From Myripristis murdjan (Eukaryota > Chordata > Actinopteri > Holocentriformes > Holocentridae), in assembly GCF_902150065.1 (NCBI RefSeq), contig NC_043983.1, forward strand, positions 16,561,821 to 16,625,820: a stretch of 64,000 bases of DNA. Reading direction: 5' to 3'. The first letter of the stretch is position 1, and the number at the start of each line of letters is the position of its first letter. Below, piece by piece: positions 10,835 through 30,182 of the stretch. The position numbers and the translations under genes are program-made. The notes beneath the pieces are model-generated. The model saw nothing but the letters and a program-made list of their open reading frames with translations, ran no database searches and was not told the origin of the DNA.

Positions 10835-12119
10835 GTAATTGTCAATGACTAGCCAAATGTAGGCTATATTATATATCAGATTAAGAGTTTGTTCATCGGA
10901 GCATTGCAGGCATCTCCATTCATCACAAATCCAACTGTTCCACTGTTTTTTACTCTTTTTTTAAAATCTCTTTGCATCAGTGGTTAGTTTGTATATTCTG
11001 AAAGGAATCAAAAAAGCACTGCAATTGTTCCAGAAAGCACTCAAACCTTTATTAATATCATACTTTGCAGAGCAGTGATCTTCTCCACCCTTAACTGCTT
11101 ATCCCCACTTTTATTTCCGTTACACTGTTACATTCTAGCAATAAATTAAAGCCTTTGATTTGCAGACCACATGTACCCAAGTTTAGGAATGTGAATATGA
11201 GGCCTTCATGATTGACATAGTGTAGCCATTAAATTTCCCTGGCCCTTAGTAGCTCTTGCTGATTGAGGAGACCACCAAGAGTCAGCTTGTGTGTCCTTAA
11301 TCATTGTTTTATTAAATAAAGTTGAATACATGATTTAAAAGATGACACACCTGTCTCCCTTGAATAAGCAGCCAGGCCTAGCTGGCCAAGACTAAAACAT
11401 GTTAAGCCTGGAAGCATGCACATTCATAAAAGGCACAATTGACAATAACCTGTTTGCCAGTCCTCTTTCCTGTGACCTGTATCAAAATCAAGAAGTTGTA
11501 GTTTGTTGTGTGCAAAGCTCATGTAGACCCATTAGAGCCGTCTAAAAGTGAACTATCCTTGTGTTCTTAAAGATTAGGATAGTATAGATATTTATAGTCA
11601 CCCCCTAAAGTTCAGCATAGTGCAGCATCTCATTTTAGGGGCAATGAAGGGAATGATTGTCTTCCTTGCAGAAATAATTCAATGCAACGATGAGTTTGAA
11701 AAGAAATCATGAGAGGACACGGTTTATCCCACGCCACTCTTTCTTAATTGTGGACAACTCACATGACTGCAGCAGATTTGTAGGTAACTGACAAAATAGA
11801 AGAAACACTTGACCTGTATCTAAGGGATGCAAAGTATATTGAAAGCAGGTGCTCATACAGGTGCAGACCTTTCAACCTGCTGGCATCCTATTCTACTTTT
11901 ACTCACTGTTTTGGATCAATGAGGATGGCTTGGTGACCTTGAGAGGATGGATGGAAGTTTGGATGTGAACGTGTATACTCCTAAAACAATTGTTCAAACA
12001 GACAAGCAGCTCTGAATTAAATCACTGCAAATGTCAATCTAAGACATGAACAGGCAGTTAATCAAGAACAAAGTTCTCCATCAAGAAGTGTACAGAGAGG
12101 GATACTGTGGTCAGGTTGC
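10834..12119. other. Intergenic, no gene seen
   Basis: AT-rich sequence without supported coding exons between the two TMEM61-like genes. Part of it may be flank of the Tc1 relic that follows. Confidence 0.5.
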
Positions 12120-12790
12120 AATACTTAAACCCTTAAACCCCTGGCATTTTTGCCAGTGAATTGCAGTGGTCTACTCAGCAGTGGAAAAAAGTCATACGGT
12201 CAGATGAGTCATCCTTCCCCCTGTTCTCTGCAAGCAGATGAATGTATGTGTGGCACACACCAGAGAAGTCTAAGCCTGAATGCTGGTTTCCCACAGTGAA
12301 TCGTCCCTGCAGCTTTATGAGGGTGTGGAGTGCCTTCCTTTTTTTGGTGAACCCAGTACCTTAGAGCACAAGGTAAATGCCAGCAAACTCAAGCCACTCT
12401 CAGTGACCACTTCATCTTATGGTGACGCATGTCAGTTCTGATGATGGGGGTGAGTCTTCCAGGATGATGATGCCCACATCTGTGGGATTAACTGATCCCG
12501 GAATCATCAACTTGCCACAAAAACAATGTAAGTCTTATACTATGTCCACTGCAAAAAATAGATCTCAATGCAATTGAGCAGTTTTTGGGAGACTCTAAAG
12601 CTGGGCATTTTCCACTGCCAACTCTAAAACACCAAATTACAGAATTTTGTTCTGGAAGGATCATGTCCAATAGAGTTTCAGGCACTTGTGCAATCTGTGC
12701 CAAGACACACTCAAACCGTTCTGCTAGCTCAGAGTGGCCCAAATATCTCTTAAGACCTTTTGTTGGTGTTTCCTTTATTTAGGTTACCTG
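12120..12790 (+). mobile_element. Tc1/mariner transposon relic, transposase remnant
   Basis: Translated pieces match the Tc1 transposase catalytic core. Near 12182-12240 there is VIRSDESSFPLFS with a following YVWHTPEKSKPECW block. FQDDDAHI (second catalytic Asp) lies near 12457, and NAIEQFLGDS (third acidic position) near 12567. The pieces sit in different reading frames and contain stops, so this plain DNA transposon is dead. Terminal inverted repeats were not found, so the ends given are approximate. Confidence 0.7.
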
Positions 12791-13098
12791 AGGATAGGGC
12801 GACATTTGCTTAATCTACCTTTCTTTTGTGTCATGGAATTAGGTCTGCGTAATTCTGCAGTATATTTACAGAAACACTGGAAAACATGCTAAAACCTACT
12901 TTGTTACCACCAGAAAGAAGCATGCTGCAAATGTTTGCCTTTAATAAACTTTGTTAATGTCATTTGATATAGTCCAAACCAGACAGCTCGGGTGGTTGTA
13001 GACCCTGAGTAGACTAATGCCCCCACCCCCACCCCATCTCAGCCTCTTCATTCTTCAGTCTGATGTAGAAAGAGGCAGAGTTTTGACATCATCCAACA

Positions 13099-14246
13099 TC
13101 ACACCTCAAAGCTGATCTCTCTTGATTGTCCAAACAGGGGCTCTGTTGCCAGCTGTGTGTCTGAGTATGCACGGCGCAAGTGTGTAGAGCTGCACGTCGT
13201 CTTGATCGCAACCTCATAGGGAGGCGGGGGTCCCAGCCATGGAGGAGGGTGGGCCGATGGACTGAGACACCCTGGGTCCATGGGAGGGTAGTCAAATTCC
13301 TCACCACGAGCACCATGCCGCAGGCGGTCCTGGGTCCTATGAACAAAATAGCACTGACATTAGATAATCACATGGAGACTGAGGGTGTGTGACACCAGAT
13401 CACACATTTCTATACTGTATATCCAGTTTCATCTGTGGTGCTGGTTGTTGCAGACATCAGACACTAGATGGCAGATGAAGCTCTCAGTGAGAGGTGGTGT
13501 TCCATTGCTATGACCAAGAATTAAGCCTCATGAAAGGAATGGACATCCTGGATGTGGATGATGATGCAAAGAATTATAGCAGTGGTGCAACCATGTGCCA
13601 TCAAGGGCTATTTTTATGTTTATGTTTTCCCAAGAGAACCTCTGATGTCAATAAAGCATAAAATATGGACCTACTGGAGCCACATTGCAAAGAATGACCT
13701 GGAGAATGTGGAAAAGTTGATTGTGATTGCACATAGGGTCAGAAGTTATACTATGTTACATTAAGTTCATTTGGTATATAAACCTTCAAATTTTCTATGT
13801 GTTCACAAAATAGGTCTTTTTATCACCGATTGAGAAACTCAAAATTGTACACTTGATGTAACTGTGTTCAGAAATATTGACTATACTGTACAAAACCATA
13901 GACATATGAATATTTAGATTGAGTGGTATTCTTATTTGACCCACCTAGGCAGAAACGCTGACTGGGACTCCGGGAAGCGGCTCCCCGGGGGTGTGAAGAG
14001 GACATGGCTCCCGAAGCTGGGGTAGTCATTGTATGGATAGGGGCACTCTGAGTCGTACTCTCGCACGGGACTCTTGCTGTTCATAGCCCAAAACAGTCCC
14101 AGAATGAGCATGACCGCTCCTAGCACCACGCAGCAGAGGGAGAAGGCCTGCAGACGGCTCTGGGACGAGGTCAGGAAGGCTGTGCAGCCCCCTGTCACAA
14201 TGAGGAAGACTCCGATAAAGATTGCTCCATGGTGCAGAGAAGGCAT
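13099..14246 (-). CDS. TMEM61-like two-pass membrane protein, copy 2
   Basis: Coding exons 13945-14246 and 13099-13336 join in phase to give 179 aa. The acceptor used is the upstream CATAG at 13337-13339, because only this choice keeps the frame DRLRHGARGEEFDYPPMDPG. The start MPSLHHGAIFIGVFLIVTGG mirrors copy 1. Two hydrophobic segments (about residues 6-28 and 34-56) end in GLFWAMNS, resembling the GTVWSLCQC ending of barttin. The tail is proline-rich and contains PPPPYEV, a PPxY motif, before the terminal REISFEV. Either copy could be the TMEM61 orthologue. The copies and barttin probably arose by tandem duplication. Function is unknown. Confidence 0.75.
13461..13474 (+). promoter_or_regulatory. 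CTCF-like motif in TMEM61-like 2 intron
   Basis: ACACTAGATGGCAG differs from the strong CTCF core CCACTAGATGGCAG only at its first base. It lies in the intron of TMEM61-like copy 2. Motif match only. Confidence 0.35.
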
Positions 14247-14720
14247 CGTGCTAAGAGGTTACTAGAGCTATGACTAGACTACGACCAGCTGTGGTGACAC
14301 TTACTCATGTACCACCCCACTCAATGTAGAGTGCACTCCTCATGCGCACCAGTAATGATCAGACACTAAAATAATTCAGTCTGTGCAGTTACAGAAATCT
14401 TTTCACAAGAGAGAAATGCTACCTGAGTCCTTCTTGACTTATTTTTTCCATCCTTTTCATCTCCAAGAGGGCTGAAAAATAGTCCATAGAGGCTCAGATA
14501 TTCCCTACAGGTGGATCCTCTGGAAAAACAATAACTTTATTTGGAGGCAGTCTCTAAAAAAAGCGGCTCCGTGAGCGGATTGAAGCTCTCCTGGCTTGTG
14601 TGGACTGTGTGTTTATCATCAAGGAAGATGGACGAGAGGACGGCAGCCCATTAAGGAATCTTTACTGGAGCCCCACCCTCCCTCTGTCTAATGTGTCTGA
14701 AGGGTACCACTTTATCCATG

Positions 14721-14742
14721 TGCGTGTGTGTGTGTGTGTTTG

Positions 14743-14779
<37 letters not shown>
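14721..14779. repeat. GT and GA microsatellites
   Basis: A short GT tract followed after a spacer by an AG tract, upstream of TMEM61-like copy 2. Confidence 0.9.
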
Positions 14780-14782
<3 letters not shown>

Positions 14783-15950
14783 GGGGTTGGGGTGATTTGC
14801 AGTTGGGACCATATTAAATGTACTGCATATGAAATAGTCTGAAAAACACTTCAATGTTTGTTTAAAGTTGTAAGTCAGGTAAATCTGGGGAATCATTTTA
14901 AAGGTTTCATATTTATTATGAAATTTGGCACAGTGAACAGCTACAATCACTCACAAAAACAGGGTACACTATAGTAAAGTAGAAAAAAATAGTAGAAAAA
15001 GGTGCTTTTGTTGACGCATCATTTGGGGAAAAGTGTTTTGCTTTTTAGATCGCCTGCCAGTTACTTCATCTGTAATTTTATTACCTTTATTGAACCTTTG
15101 CTAATAGCCTTTCTTACAGCCACTGTGGGAATATGGGCAACATTTACCATTTTCCCTTTTCCGCATGTAATGTCATCTTGTGTTTGCAAAGTAATCCTGA
15201 CCTCACTGAGAGTGATTACAGCTTAATGGACACTCAAGGGATGATTTTACAACCCATGATATGTTATAAACAACATGTGTTGTTAGGCTGTTCTGTGGTG
15301 AAAAGTGACATGAATGTGCATTGTCCAAACAAAAACACACAGATGTGACGCATCTATGTGCCACATCACATTAGGAAACCACACACACACACGCACACAC
15401 ACAAGTTTAAACCCTGATGACAGGCTCACCTTTAAGCAAGTAAACAAATGTACCCACCTCATTCCATTTTCAAAGCAGACCAAACAGTTAAATAACCATT
15501 TTTCAGCCATCACTGGTAAACAGCCGCCTCATTTTTTACTCTATTATTGTGTCTTTCTACTGCATGAGCTAATTTGTCAGGATTACAGACTACGCAATTG
15601 CTTTGGGCCAATGTGTAGTGTGGGCAACAGGCCACTGTTTCATGCACAGGCTGTTTTACTGTAGACTACAAATACAGTGAGCATTTCTAATTTATAATTT
15701 GGACTGTGTGTATTTATAACATTTTGTGTATTTATTGCACTGAGCTACAACACAGTATCCATTAACCTATGTATCAAGTCCTTAAACAGTCTTTAAGACA
15801 CCTCAGAGTGTCTGTTCTATTCTATTCTAGTCTATTCTATTGAAAGTAGTTATTTAAGAGTTGCTGAAGGTGTGATTAAAGTATAGCAGCTGGGTGATTA
15901 TGCACTTTGATGATTAAATGTTGATAACACATTACTTAACTATTAAGCAA
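14780..15950. other. Intergenic between TMEM61-like 2 and dhcr24
   Basis: No supported gene. Several short open frames exist but none has a recognisable product. Contains a short TCTAT-type tandem near 15815-15840. Confidence 0.5.
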
Positions 15951-15991
15951 TGAAGAGAGGGCGGATGGTGTGACAGCCTTTCGACTTTGTG

Positions 15992-16102
15992 ATTGGCTGA
16001 AGACCAGAGACGCTTCCACTCGAGACATCCTTACCGTGCTGTTGACCAATCAGAGCGGCCCATGGGAGGGCCGAGTCCCTCCTCTTAGCAGTCTTCGCCA
16101 AT
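15992..16102 (+). promoter_or_regulatory. dhcr24 promoter with three CCAAT/ATTGG boxes
   Basis: ATTGG at 15992-15996 (reverse orientation) and CCAAT at 16046-16050 and 16098-16102 lie 225-335 bases upstream of the dhcr24 start codon, spaced about 50 bases apart. All three sit in NF-Y-like context (GATTGGCT, CCAATCAGAG). NF-Y works together with SREBP at many cholesterol-synthesis promoters. The surrounding 15960-16320 is GC-richer than its flanks. Use as a promoter is inferred from position. Confidence 0.6.
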
Positions 16103-16326
16103 CAGAGTAAAGCAGAGAAGGGGCTCGCCGACCACCTAGCCGAGCTCACCTATCGTCGTGAAGGAGTGAGGAGTCAGGTCTGCGGGTTGAGATTATCTGT
16201 GCGGGGTTGACTGCGTGAATGTGTCCGCCGGCGGTGGGAGTCTGACGGAGAGTGAGCACGGTGCCCGGAGCCTGACTTCTGAGAGTGACTGCAGACTGGG
16301 ACTGACTTCAGTTATTTGTGGAAACC

Positions 16327-23956
<7,630 letters not shown>

Positions 23957-24650
23957 CCCCATCTGCTGGCTGACACCTACATCTTCAACCTGAGCTCAGA
24001 CCTGTTTCCAAGACAAGACTGAGGCCCCGTGTGCCTTTGTAGCCATTCACATGTGGGGCTACAGACCAGTTAACTGTGTTTTAGACAGTTTACACATAAC
24101 TAGATGCCAGCATATTCTAAGGTGAAGTGAAGCACTGCACATACAAGTATCAGCTAAAATATTTTTGTAATGTTTTCGGGACTCACACTGTGTATATTCA
24201 GACTACCACGTCCTATCAGGGCAAAGCAGGCTGCGTGACTCACACACATCGTTCAGCTCAAAAACACCAGCTTTATTGCAACAGCCTTACAATGTTCTCA
24301 TCATTTCCAGTGGAATCAGTGAAGTATTTTAGTTCCTTAAGCTTAAATGTCACATATCCTTTTTTTTTTCTTCCCCCAAACATAACTATCTTCTAGTAAT
24401 ATCATTAATGTTATGATAGTTTCCTTTGGTTCTGTTCATCTTGTACTTCATAGAGTCTACAAGGCACCAATTGCACAGTTTATAATATTTTTTCCTGTCT
24501 TTCTTAAATGTGTAAGGTGGAGGATCTTTCCATGTTTAGCCATCTCATCTTGTGTTTACCATTGCAGGCATTTTGCATACTTTTCTATGTACCCTTCGTT
24601 CATTTGTAAGTCAGTGCCTAAGTGCCATATGCCTCTGAAAAAAAATTCCT

Positions 24651-24656
24651 AATAAA
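24651..24656 (+). promoter_or_regulatory. Candidate dhcr24 polyadenylation signal
   Basis: AATAAA about 695 bases downstream of the dhcr24 stop. Bases 23957-24650 are read as 3' UTR. Confidence 0.5.
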
Positions 24657-25087
24657 GCATGTATGCAAATTTTTCAGAATATAAATGTCATAATACCAAT
24701 GTGAAATTCAAAATCTGTAAGAAAAAAAATGTAAGTTACTGTACGCTATACGTGATATCCAAGAGGAAAAACAATCTCTGTCAGGAGTATGGATTTGTTT
24801 TGTATTAATTAAAGAAAAACTATTCTGAACTATTAATTATCTCCTGGTTCAATTCATTGTAGATTTTGTGTTGAAAACCTTAATTAAAAATGTGTTCACT
24901 TGTCATATGCACAAGTTGAATTATTATTATCGCAATAATCACATTATCACATTACAAGTATGTGTTTCTGGTGGAGCTGATTTTATCAATTTACTGCCTA
25001 GTCATTCACTGAAATATACACCTTGAGTTATTGCTGCATTTGTCTAAATTACAGTACAGTTTAAATTTTATAATAATATAATAATAA

Positions 25088-25150
25088 TAACTTTATTTAT
25101 ATAGCACAGTTCATACAGCAGGTGCAACTCAAAGTGCTTTACATCAATAA
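25088..25150 (+). repeat. Dispersed repeat end, TATATAGCAC...AACTCAAAGTGCTT type, copy 2
   Basis: Same paired motifs and orientation as at 17838-17893: TTTATATAGCAC, then AACTCAAAGTGCTTTACA. A degenerate CA-rich stretch follows at about 25240-25330. Confidence 0.6.
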
Positions 25151-26010
25151 AGTGGAGACAGAGACAAATAAAAGAAAAGCAGAATAATAGATAAATAAGT
25201 AAAGTAAAACTGCCCCCCTACCACAATCCCTCCGCATCCACCAGCACACACGCACACATACACACACACATAAACGCACACAGACATTCACACACTCAAA
25301 CATACGTACATATGCATATACATAGGCACAACAATTAAGCAAATGCAAGTCGATAAATTGTTTCCCTTTGCCTTTACCTGTTTTGCTCCTGTGCTGAGAG
25401 ATCTTTCACAATCTGTTGATGCAGAAATTAGAGCCACTGAGAGGCTGCTTAAGTCTTTGTTTACTTATTTCCTTTGCTCTGAGCTGCTCACCCACATGAT
25501 ATCCCAGAGCCACATTATCATGTAATGAAACTGCACTGACCACCGCTACATCAGCTGATAACAGGCACTTATTAAAGTGCTACAGGAGGTCTGGGGCAGA
25601 TCCTGTCATGTGGAGGACCCAGCCTGTGCACGCTTTCATTCCAACTAAATATTTTATCCGGTGATTTCACTAATTACATTTTTTGCTTAAGATGTCATTG
25701 CCCATTTGATCACTTAAGCCAAATCAGTGCAGCGTGGAATGTAGTCTGGTAACTCCTGGTAGGTTCATGACCAAAGAGTCACTGCGGCACTGCCCTCCTC
25801 CTCATTTTTTTCCCTAGGATGGTGACGGTATTAAAGTTGTCATTTTGACTTATTAGTCAGTGTTATAGTTGGGCTTAGGTTAAGGTAAATATTAGGCATA
25901 CATTTCTTTTGGCTGACATTTGGAAGAGGCTGTAGAGAATGAATGTTAAGTCAATTGGGTTATGACTTCGCCATCCTACGGAAAAAAACACGCATAGCCT
26001 CAAACGGGAG
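25151..26010. other. Intergenic between dhcr24 and tmem205
   Basis: Apart from the CA-rich stretch near 25240-25330 I see no gene, hairpin array or conserved motif here. Confidence 0.5.
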
Positions 26011-26019
26011 AAGTCTGTG

Positions 26020-26274
26020 CGTGAGCGACGTCACGGACTGTGGGCTGCGTCGAGGAGCCAGCAACAAGCTGCCTCGTATTCCCAACACAGGTAAGTTACC
26101 TTGTCGTTATGTTACAGTTAGGGGACATTAATTTCACATTTTCTGTCGCAACGTTTAACACGTTGAACTGTTGCATTCAGCCAAGTTTAGTAAAACGAAC
26201 CTCCTCACCGTTTCCTCGTCAAGCCGCGCTGCGTTCAGGATCCCATTAGGTGACGTGCTAACGTTAGCGTTAAC
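26020..26274 (+). promoter_or_regulatory. tmem205 promoter and non-coding first exon
   Basis: A CpG-bearing stretch contains a CRE-like CGACGTCACGG at about 26027. It also holds a probable non-coding exon ending in CCAACACAG just before the strong donor GTAAGT at 26091. The palindrome GCTAACGTTAGC lies at 26257-26268 in the first intron. The next exon would begin at 27123 after TTTTGCAG. Confidence 0.5.
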
Positions 26275-27148
26275 TTTAGCCGCGGGACAGTTTACTTAGA
26301 CTCGCCCCCACCTACAGTTGCATAAGCTAAGAGCTTTTTGGAAAGCATTTGGTGTTGTGAAGGTGACTTTGACTTGCACCCCGGCAGCAGGGAAACGTCA
26401 AATCAGTCTTTATCTCGCTGGTTGTTGCACGTAAATCACTCACAACATGTGATAGTTGACTTTAAGTGTAAACTAGCTGAAGGTTGGTTTGTGCTTACTT
26501 CACTGTGCCATTGGATACACTGCACTCGTCCAGTGTACACAGTGGGTAAGGTCAAGGCACCAACAGTAATCCAGTTTCCTTGACAACAATGCGGAAGTTG
26601 GTCGCCATGGGACAGTGCCAGGAGCTGCACTAATTTAAACATAGCTGGGAGTAAAACACTGGTTTTCTGTCAGCCTGTTGATTTGCTCAGCTCTTGACTT
26701 GTTTGAAAAGCTGTGCCCTCTGATCTGCCCAGGCCTCACCTGAACTCTCACCTGAATGTCCAGCTAGCTACACATGCTGCCCTCTGTCCCAATAACCCCA
26801 AACTGGTGTACTGCTGCAAACACAGGGTTATGTGGATTGGTTATGTTATAGTAAACACATTGACATTATTCCTCCAATGAAGGCTGCATCAACAATGGAT
26901 TTATTCCATATTGCTTTGTAAATCTGGGGAAAGGAAATGAATATTATTGCTATTTTTATCCAGAGCAATTATGCAATGCACAATGTCTCCATGCTGTCAG
27001 TTGCAGCGAAGTGATTTTTACATTTACAGAAACCCACAAGGTGGTGAAGGTGGAAGGAGGGCTTTACTGCCAGTTGGAAGGAAAGAGTATCACTGGCCTT
27101 TTGGGACAGTGCAGTTTTGCAGGACTGGAGCGGTAGTAAGGAGGAAGC

Positions 27149-28067
27149 ATGTCCACTGACCAAGAGCCCACGTTCACAGTGAAGCTGCTGCAGCTGCTGC
27201 TGCTTTCCACCTACTGGGGCATGCAGATTTGGGTCACCTTTATATCAAGTATGTAAGACATGCACACTGGTTCTAAACATCCTCACTCTCATACGTAATC
27301 TCTCCCTTGTACCTCAAAGACACACCTCCCTTTCATCTCTGACACCATTTTTTCCAGACTTCAGGATAGCCTTTACATCCACATCTAGATCTCAGGTTTC
27401 CACCATTCTACCCCAGTCTCTGTTCGCCTGTGATGAGTGCATGCTTTTTATGTAACAGGAAACAGAAGGTCCACTGTGGTCCTAATGCATTATGCTGATT
27501 TCTGTGCAGGCTTTGTGATGGACAGCCACCTGAACCGACATACTTATGGGTTCATTCAGAGTCGTCTAGTCCCATTCTACCTCCATTTGGGTTCAGCCTG
27601 TGCCTTCTTTAACCTCACCATCTACGCAGTGTATCATCCCAGTGACCTGCTGGATGAGAGGGAAGCCTTTCAGGTGTGTAGTTTGTACAGTCTGCACACA
27701 TAATGCGTAAAACCAACTTGATAAAGTTTGTTTAATGTGTCTCTACTCTGTCCACTTCCAACAGATCTTCATCTTTTTTGTGTCTGTGACTGTGGCCGCC
27801 GTCAATGCTCAGTGGTTTGGCCAGATGACATCAGAAATCATGGCAGACATGCACCTCATTGAACAAGCATGTGGATTGGGTCAGGATATAGGATTGTCAT
27901 CCAATCGAGAAGCCTATGCCAAGTTGTGCGAGACGGATGCCAAATACAGACACCTGAGCAATCGTCTGTGGCTGTACAGACTCCTGTCCTCTCTCTCTAA
28001 CCTCTGCTGTATAGGCTGTAACTTCTACAGTCTCTGTTACATGGCAGAGAACCTGGTCACATTGTAA
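27149..28067 (+). CDS. tmem205: Transmembrane protein 205
   Basis: Coding exons 27149-27248, 27510-27673 and 27765-28067 join in phase to give 188 aa, against 189 in human. The protein has four hydrophobic segments. Family motifs seen are WGMQIWVTFISSF near the N terminus, RHTYGFIQSRLVPFYLHLG, and VNAQWFGQMTSEIM with a following stretch that includes DAKYRHLSN, all aligned by eye with human TMEM205. It is a multi-pass membrane protein that in human is linked to secretory trafficking and cisplatin resistance. Its molecular function is not settled. The start codon is in the exon beginning at 27123, and no in-frame upstream ATG was found in that exon. No damage seen. Confidence 0.93.
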
Positions 28068-29740
28068 AACAAACAGCTGCTGGACTGTAAATTTGCTAAA
28101 ACTTAGTCACTCCCATGTCTCCTCCTCCTCAGCCATACAACTGCAGAAACTTTTTTTGTTGTTGTTGTTGTATCAAAGCAAGAATGCAACTAGTATATGC
28201 AATGCACATGGACACAGTCATTTTTATTAGTTATGAGGGGAAAATTGAGGTAATTGTCCCTCTGCCAAAGGAAATTTTGAAAGGATTTAGGCTTAATGGA
28301 CTTAATGAGTCCTATCAGATTGGTTGTAGCTTTTTGTTGGTTTTCGACAACCATGGTCACCGAAGCTGCATTTCTTTTGTGGAAACTGTAGAGATTGACA
28401 GATTAATAGATGGATTAATGCCCTCGAACTTAAAAAAAAAAAAAAAAACACTTTACCTTTCACCTGGTATGCCTGGAGCTGTGGTTGTCCCACGCAGTGA
28501 ACTGCAGTGTAGAGATTTCCCTGTATCGAGATTGCGTTATGGTTGGAACTTAATACGATAGGACCTTATGTTATGATAGGAATTTATATTACCTGGATTG
28601 TTTTTAAAAAGCTTGTATTGGTACCAGAGACCCCTTAAAAGAAAACACCCAAATGCACTGCACTTTTTATATGCAAGCAATAGGACAGCACTTTTGTAAT
28701 AAGGAATTGTTGGCCTACTGCTCAATCCTGCTCTTCCTGTTTGAGATGCACCCAAAGAGTTTTAATGATTTGCTCACTCCCAGCCACCATCACGCCTTGA
28801 TCCAGTGTTGCAGGTTTGTCTGAGTTATGTTTTCAGTTATGTTGTAGGAAGGCTTACTCTACCTTTTGTCCCCTGTGTTTAGTTATTCATGTTGTCTTGG
28901 CTACTTGTGACATTTAAAAAAAAAAAAAAAAAAAAAAGGTACTGAAAATCTTTGACCATCTGGTTTATCACAAATAGTGCTTGTTGGTGGTTGTTGATAC
29001 AGTGGAAGCAAATTTGTGAGTAGTTCTAGTGATAGTTGTTTAAGATATGAATCATCATAGACATTATTTGTAGTTAATTCTGCAAATGTGGTGTTGGGCA
29101 ACAGCGAGAGTCTGTCCTTTGTCTGACAGATTTGGCACCACTGCATTGTTTCAGATGTCTATCCAGGGCAAATGTCCACCCTGATCAGTGTGTCCTTGAG
29201 CAAACCACTGAAACCCTTCCAGCCAGGCCCTGCTCTGCAGCTGAACCTGATCCCTGAGCTCGCTGTTGATGGGGGAAACTGACAAGATGACTTCCCTATA
29301 GGGATCAAAGTGCAGCGCTCTCTGATGATGAGCGCAGTATTGTCTATTGTTCAGAGGAGCAATGTGTCTGATCAATCCAGAGTGCAGGTATAGAGGGATG
29401 ATTTTAGTTTGGATGACTGAATGAATTGTTGAGGCTTCTGGAGATGACGTGGGTCTAATTCAGCCAAACATCCATGATGAGATGAGCCCTCAAGGACCCT
29501 AATGACATACCTGCACTCAGTCCTTTCAGTAAGGATCCAGGCATACCTACTGTACAGGCTTACATTAGAGTAAGCCTGGTTGTTTTTTTTTTATATATAT
29601 ATATATACATTTAAGAAGCCATTTTGCCTGTACCTGAAAACTTTTTTTTTTTTTACTTTGCACTTTAACATCAACTTAAATCACTGCATCTGTTCAGACA
29701 AACAGTCAGCAGACAGTGTTGTTCACAGAGCAGTTACAGG
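28068..29740. other. tmem205 3' UTR and downstream intergenic
   Basis: Contains poly-A runs near 28431-28448 and 28917-28937 and a TA/poly-T stretch near 29583-29606. A degraded dispersed-repeat-like segment with GTGTCCTTGAGCAAACCACTG lies at about 29188. No gene seen. Confidence 0.45.
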
Positions 29741-29753
29741 CTCTACATGTTGG

Positions 29754-30182
29754 TACACTCCTGATCAAAATCTTAAGACCAGTTTAGAAATTGCAAGAAT
29801 TTACATTTTGCACTGTTGGATCTTAAGAAGGTTCTAAGTAGAGCTTCAAAATGCAAAAAGAAGAAATGGGAGTGAGACAAAAAAACAAACAAACAAAAAA
29901 AAAATCGAGTAAGCAATTTATTGCAAACAGCCATTAAACTGAAATAGGCTGTTCATCAGCTGATCAAAAGTTTAAGAGCACAGCCTTTAAAAGCCCAAAT
30001 CTTCTCAAAAATGTGGATTCAGTGTCATTTTCTGTCAGGTATCCACACTGTCATGACCACTCACTCCCATTTCTTCTTTTTGCATTTTGAAGCTCTACTT
30101 AGAACCTTCTTAAGATCCAACAGTGCAAAATGTAAATTCTTGCAATTTCTCAACTGGCCTTAAGATTTTGATCAGGAGTGTA
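29754..30182. mobile_element. Palindromic Tc1/mariner-type MITE with ~122-base terminal inverted repeats
   Basis: The left arm (29754-29876) starts TACACTCCTGATCAAAATC. The right arm (30060-30182) is its reverse complement with only about two mismatches that I can count. TA dinucleotides sit at both ends, as expected for a Tc1/mariner target. The 180-base centre codes for nothing. This is a non-autonomous plain DNA transposon, and the near-identical arms suggest recent insertion or arm homogenisation. Confidence 0.85.

Noticed and set aside
29151-29375. 74-aa minus-strand frame downstream of tmem205
   Set aside because: It overlaps a dispersed-repeat-like segment (GTGTCCTTGAGCAA) and has no splice or family support.
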